DNA from: Rhodoferax ferrireducens
GTDB lineage: Bacteria > Pseudomonadota > Gammaproteobacteria > Burkholderiales > Burkholderiaceae_C
Length of the DNA stretch: 64,000 bases
Assembly (NCBI RefSeq): GCF_003347515.1
Contig: NZ_QEII01000243.1
Coordinates: 16,610 to 80,609, forward strand
Direction of reading: 5' to 3'
Shown here piece by piece: positions 61,396 to 64,000 of the stretch. Position 1 is the stretch's first letter. The number at the start of each line of letters is the position of its first letter. The notes under the pieces are model-generated. The model was not told where the DNA came from. It saw only the letters and a list, made by a program, of their open reading frames with translations, and ran no database searches. The translations under genes and the position numbers were made by a program.

Positions 61396-62321
61396 TTGGC
61401 CTCCGCCAGCGCGTGCTCGATGCGCTTGATCATCGTGTGCAGGCCATCGACACCCGGCCGCCAGCTATTGTTATGGCGAGACCAGCGTTGCCAGTTGTGA
61501 CCCATGAAAGTGTGCGGCTGATCTGCGCATGTCGGGTAGCGACCTGCGGATACCAATGTCAACCAGAGGTTGCAGAAGAACATGTCCGGTGCAACGTCGG
61601 GATAGCCGGGCGGCAGAATCACCAGCACGTCGGCAGCCGGATGATTGAACTTACCTTGAGGCAGTTGCATTTGCTTCAGCACAACACCGGTGTGCGGACC
61701 GTCACTGACGACCTCCACTGTGAAACCGTGGCATTCGAGATAGCGCTGATCGGCTTCCGGCAGGGCCGCTAGTCCTTCCGTCGTGTCGCGGATAAGAGTG
61801 ATGAAGCGTTCAATGCCTGGCTTGCTGAGGTCGATTAAGTCGCTATCGCGGATGAGCACGTCCTGACCACCACCACGCACTTCGAGGTAGACGTCATAGG
61901 TGTCAGTAGGGACGCCAGCCAACGCCTTCAAGATCTTGCCACTGATGGACGGCTTGCCCCATTCCATTTGGCGATCGTCGATTGTGAACTTGAAGGCGCG
62001 GTCAGTCTCGAAAATGACGAAGCGCTCTGCGCCGCGTCCACGCAGATCGTAAGTCTCGTCGAGCCGCAGGTCCTCGAAATCGCCAGACGGCAGGATTGCG
62101 TAGATGCTGTAGTCCGCCACAGGACTGACTTCGGCGGCCTGAAGGATCTGGCGGCCGGTAGGGACCGGATCGCGCAGATCCAGATGCCGCTCGTTGAGCT
62201 GTTCATCGGCCACCATGATGCGATAGAGGTGTGCCAGACGCAGGCTGCGGCCTTCACGGATGGCGGCACCAACATCTTCGAGAGGGATATGGCTGTCATC
62301 GCCAGGATTTTGTGTTTGCAT
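61392..62321 (-). CDS. two ubiquitin-like domains fused to a prokaryotic E2-like domain, 309 aa
   Basis: Residues ~30-105 and ~107-180 are two tandem beta-grasp repeats of the multi-ubiquitin type (YRIMVADEQLNERHLDLRDP; FKFTIDDRQMEWGKPSISGK), each with GRQIL/GKILKAL helices. Residues ~185-309 are an E2/UBC-like domain of the prokaryotic E2 group (VLVILPPGYPDVAPDMFFCN, then CADQPHTFMGHNWQRW), with Cys250 and Cys265 as candidate catalytic residues. Fusing substrate-like Ubls to the conjugating enzyme is unusual. It is transcribed just before the JAB-E1 gene. Confidence 0.85.
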   Translation of the reverse strand: MQTQNPGDDSHIPLEDVGAAIREGRSLRLAHLYRIMVADEQLNERHLDLRDPVPTGRQILQAAEVSPVADYSIYAILPSGDFEDLRLDETYDLRGRGAERFVIFETDRAFKFTIDDRQMEWGKPSISGKILKALAGVPTDTYDVYLEVRGGGQDVLIRDSDLIDLSKPGIERFITLIRDTTEGLAALPEADQRYLECHGFTVEVVSDGPHTGVVLKQMQLPQGKFNHPAADVLVILPPGYPDVAPDMFFCNLWLTLVSAGRYPTCADQPHTFMGHNWQRWSRHNNSWRPGVDGLHTMIKRIEHALAEAK

Positions 62322-62413
62322 TTGCTTGACTTTCTGTCGGCCATCTGCGGGATTGCAGTTTTCTTGGCCTTCAGTAAGTCAATCGCGGCGGATTTCAGGA
62401 CCGGAAAGCCGAT

Positions 62414-63286
62414 TCAAACATTCTTTATGGTGATCGCGCCGGAGGGAAGGTCGCCGCAGATAAAGAAGCTGGGGCAACGTGGGCAAGCGCGTGCTTCTTC
62501 CTTCACAGGAAAATCACCAGCGCGGACGCGCCTGACGATCTCCTGGACCTTCTCACTGCGCGTTTTGAGCTTTCGCTCGGTGAGCTCCATCGGCTGCGTC
62601 GTCTCGCTGGTCAGGTATATGACCTCGACCTGGGCCGACCCACCATAAGTCTGCATGGTCGCGAGATGGAGTAGTGTGTACTCGATGTCATCGAAAGCGT
62701 TGGACCTTGGTTTGCCGGTTTTTACCCGCCGAACGACGATCTGCCCCTTGTCGCCCCGGACGACACTGTCCGGCCAGACGAGAATTTCACCTTCCGCCCA
62801 CCCGAGTGAGATCGGGGCTGCGGGTGCAGGTACGCCGCGACTTCGAGTTTCGACGAGGTAGTCCACCAGCCGGCGCGCGATGCGCCGGTAATCTTCCGCA
62901 TAGCCATGGTCGACTGCGCCCCTGGTCTGCCATGCCTGGTCGAAGCGCGCGCCGAGTTCAGCTTCGTTTGGCACCGTCATCTCATGCGTGGTCTTCAACC
63001 AATCGAATACGTCCCCGACAACGTTGTGCATCTTCATGAAGGCCGTTTCCGTACGGCGGCCTCCGAGTTTCAGGACGTGGGTGTAAAAAAAGCGACGTGG
63101 ACATCGCTCGAACAGGTTGACCTGGCTATCGGTCCAGACAGGCTTTTGCGCCCAGGCAACTTGCAAGCATGCCTTCGGCCGCGGCTTGGCACGTCGCTGC
63201 GGTGGATTGGGCGAGTGGATCAGAAGGTGTCGGATGGAGGCCAGGAACTTCGAAGGATTGCGCGCTCTGCCGTCGGACTGAACCGT
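62414..63286 (-). pseudogene. C-terminal fragment of a UvrD-like helicase with Fe-S PD-(D/E)XK domain
   Basis: The frame is open from the IS66 junction (63,286) to a stop at 62,414. It begins with RARNPSKFLASI, which recalls the PSRFL element after helicase motif VI of UvrD proteins. A Cas4/AddB-like domain follows: QVNLFERCPRRFFYTHVLKL, MHNVVGDVF and a cysteine trio CPRCPSFFIC, making a C...CxxCx5C iron-sulfur site. The usual D-x-K of motif III reads VRRVKTGK, so the acidic residue is replaced by Arg and nuclease activity is doubtful. A TTG at 63,166 could start a stand-alone 250-aa protein. It precedes the Ubl-E2 gene by 92 bases. Confidence 0.65.
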
Positions 63287-63840
63287 TCATCAATTCGGCT
63301 GTTCTTCTGAGTCGGCAAGCGGGCCAGCACATCCTTCAGGTAGGCATACGGGTCATGCCCGTTAAGCTTGGCGCTTTGAATCAGACTCATCACAGCGGCC
63401 GCCCGCTGGCCTGCACGCAGTGAACCCGCGAACAACCAGTTGCCCCGACCTATGGCGATCGGTCGAATCTGGTTCTCGATCCAGTTGTTGTCGATGGGCA
63501 GGCGAGCATCCTGAACAAACCGGGTCAGTGCCACCCAGCGTTTTAAGCTGTAGTCCAAGGCCTTGGCGGTGGCCGTCCCATCGGTAATGCGTTGGCGCTG
63601 TAACAGCATCCACTGGTGCAAGGCATCCACCAGCGGTTTTGATTTGTCTTTGCGGATGCGCCCTCGCTCATCGGCACCGAGATGTTTGACCTCCCGCTCG
63701 ACTTCATACAACTGCCCAATGTAGGTCAGCGCCTGCTGGGCAATCTCGCTCTTGTTGGCGACGTGCAGGTCAAAGAACTTGCGCCGGGCGTGCGCCATGC
63801 AGCCCACCTCCGTGATGGCCGCACCAAAGCTGGCTTTGTA
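63220..63840 (-). pseudogene. IS66-family transposase fragment
   Basis: The frame reads SGYKASFGAAITEVGCMAHA and RRKFFD, then LPIDNNWIENQIRPIAIGRG, NWLFAGS and ARLPTQKNSRIDE, which is the C-terminal half of the IS66 transposase TnpC including the last catalytic Glu. Both ends are lost: upstream the frame meets a stop at 63,874-63,876 in unrelated sequence, and downstream the IS66 sequence ends near 63,287, where the truncated helicase gene begins. It is an inactive remnant. Confidence 0.85.
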
Positions 63841-63841
63841 A

Positions 63842-63873
63842 CCACTGGTATGTGGTGCACCACATACCAGTGG
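63842..63873. repeat. 32-bp perfect palindrome
   Basis: CCACTGGTATGTGGTG followed immediately by its exact reverse complement. It lies exactly at the upstream edge of the IS66 remnant, so it marks a rearrangement point. A related CACCACA...TGTGGTG inverted repeat occurs at 63,948-63,966. Confidence 0.75.
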
Positions 63874-63970
63874 CTATGTTGCTGCCAAAGATATGTTGCG
63901 CCAGTCCAGAATCCCTTGGCATCCAGGCCGCTGTTGACCGATTGACACCACATAACTTGTGGTGCTTGCT

Positions 63971-64000
63971 GGCAGTCCTTTTTAACTTCAAAGGACTGCC
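63971..64000. repeat. hairpin at the window edge
   Basis: GGCAGTCCTTT and AAAGGACTGCC form a perfect 11-bp stem around TTAACTTC. It ends at the last base, so its gene context cannot be seen. It may be a terminator or the end of a mobile element. Confidence 0.5.

Noticed and set aside
1..64000. tRNA or rRNA genes
   Set aside because: None was noticed on either strand, in keeping with a plasmid or accessory element; I could not run a covariance-model search.

Overview
The window looks like part of a conjugative, aromatic-degrading plasmid (or an equivalent integrative element) from a betaproteobacterium, most likely Comamonadaceae. The evidence is the gene families, a Trb-type transfer apparatus with a TrfA-like replication initiator, and an intergenic repeat near 11,950 of the kind I know from Polaromonas, Rhodoferax and Acidovorax relatives. 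The genus assignment is inference. Nearly everything up to 52.5 kb is on the minus strand.

Region by region. 1-2.4 kb: plasmid accessory genes (start of an ArdC-type antirestriction gene, a 55-residue ORF, an LPD7-domain protein, a secreted protein). 3.0-6.4 kb: single-chain pyruvate carboxylase. 6.6-21.5 kb: a complete phenol hydroxylase plus catechol meta-cleavage operon in the order dmpKLMNOPQB-hbpS-C-gst-D-E-abm-sdr-FGHI (as transcribed), driven from a sigma-54 promoter at 21,517-21,532. 21.8-29.8 kb: a second operon for a toluene monooxygenase (tmoABCDEF type), with a SRPBCC protein, a FadL/TodX-type outer-membrane channel and a zinc alcohol dehydrogenase, from its own sigma-54 promoter at 29,948-29,963. 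30.2-32.7 kb: a divergent XylR/DmpR-type activator and a GntR/FCD repressor-like gene. Together these genes take toluene or benzene through phenols to catechol and on to pyruvate and acetyl-CoA, and pyruvate carboxylase can return the pyruvate to the TCA cycle.

33-52.5 kb: plasmid backbone. It has a Trb/VirB type IV secretion set (B11, B2, B3, B4, B5, B6, B8, B9, B10 and a VirB1-like transglycosylase), a TOPRIM primase-like protein, a class II Fic protein embedded in the transfer operon, TrfA-like initiator with an HTH regulator, an origin made of a DnaA box plus five iterons (45,490-45,608), a vapC remnant, and a three-gene partition cluster. No relaxase, coupling protein or VirB7 is visible here.

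52.5-64 kb: a defence island. A Gabija system (GajA/GajB, plus strand) lies between two direct copies of a ~65-bp sequence. After a decayed IS3-family transposase comes a minus-strand operon for a bacterial ubiquitin-like conjugation system: a two-Ubl-E2 fusion, a JAMM peptidase-E1 fusion, a DUF6527 protein and a CoiA-like nuclease, preceded by the truncated C-terminus of a helicase-nuclease. An IS66 remnant cuts that helicase gene off. The ubiquitin-like operon with its two nuclease-type partners is the most unusual system in the window.
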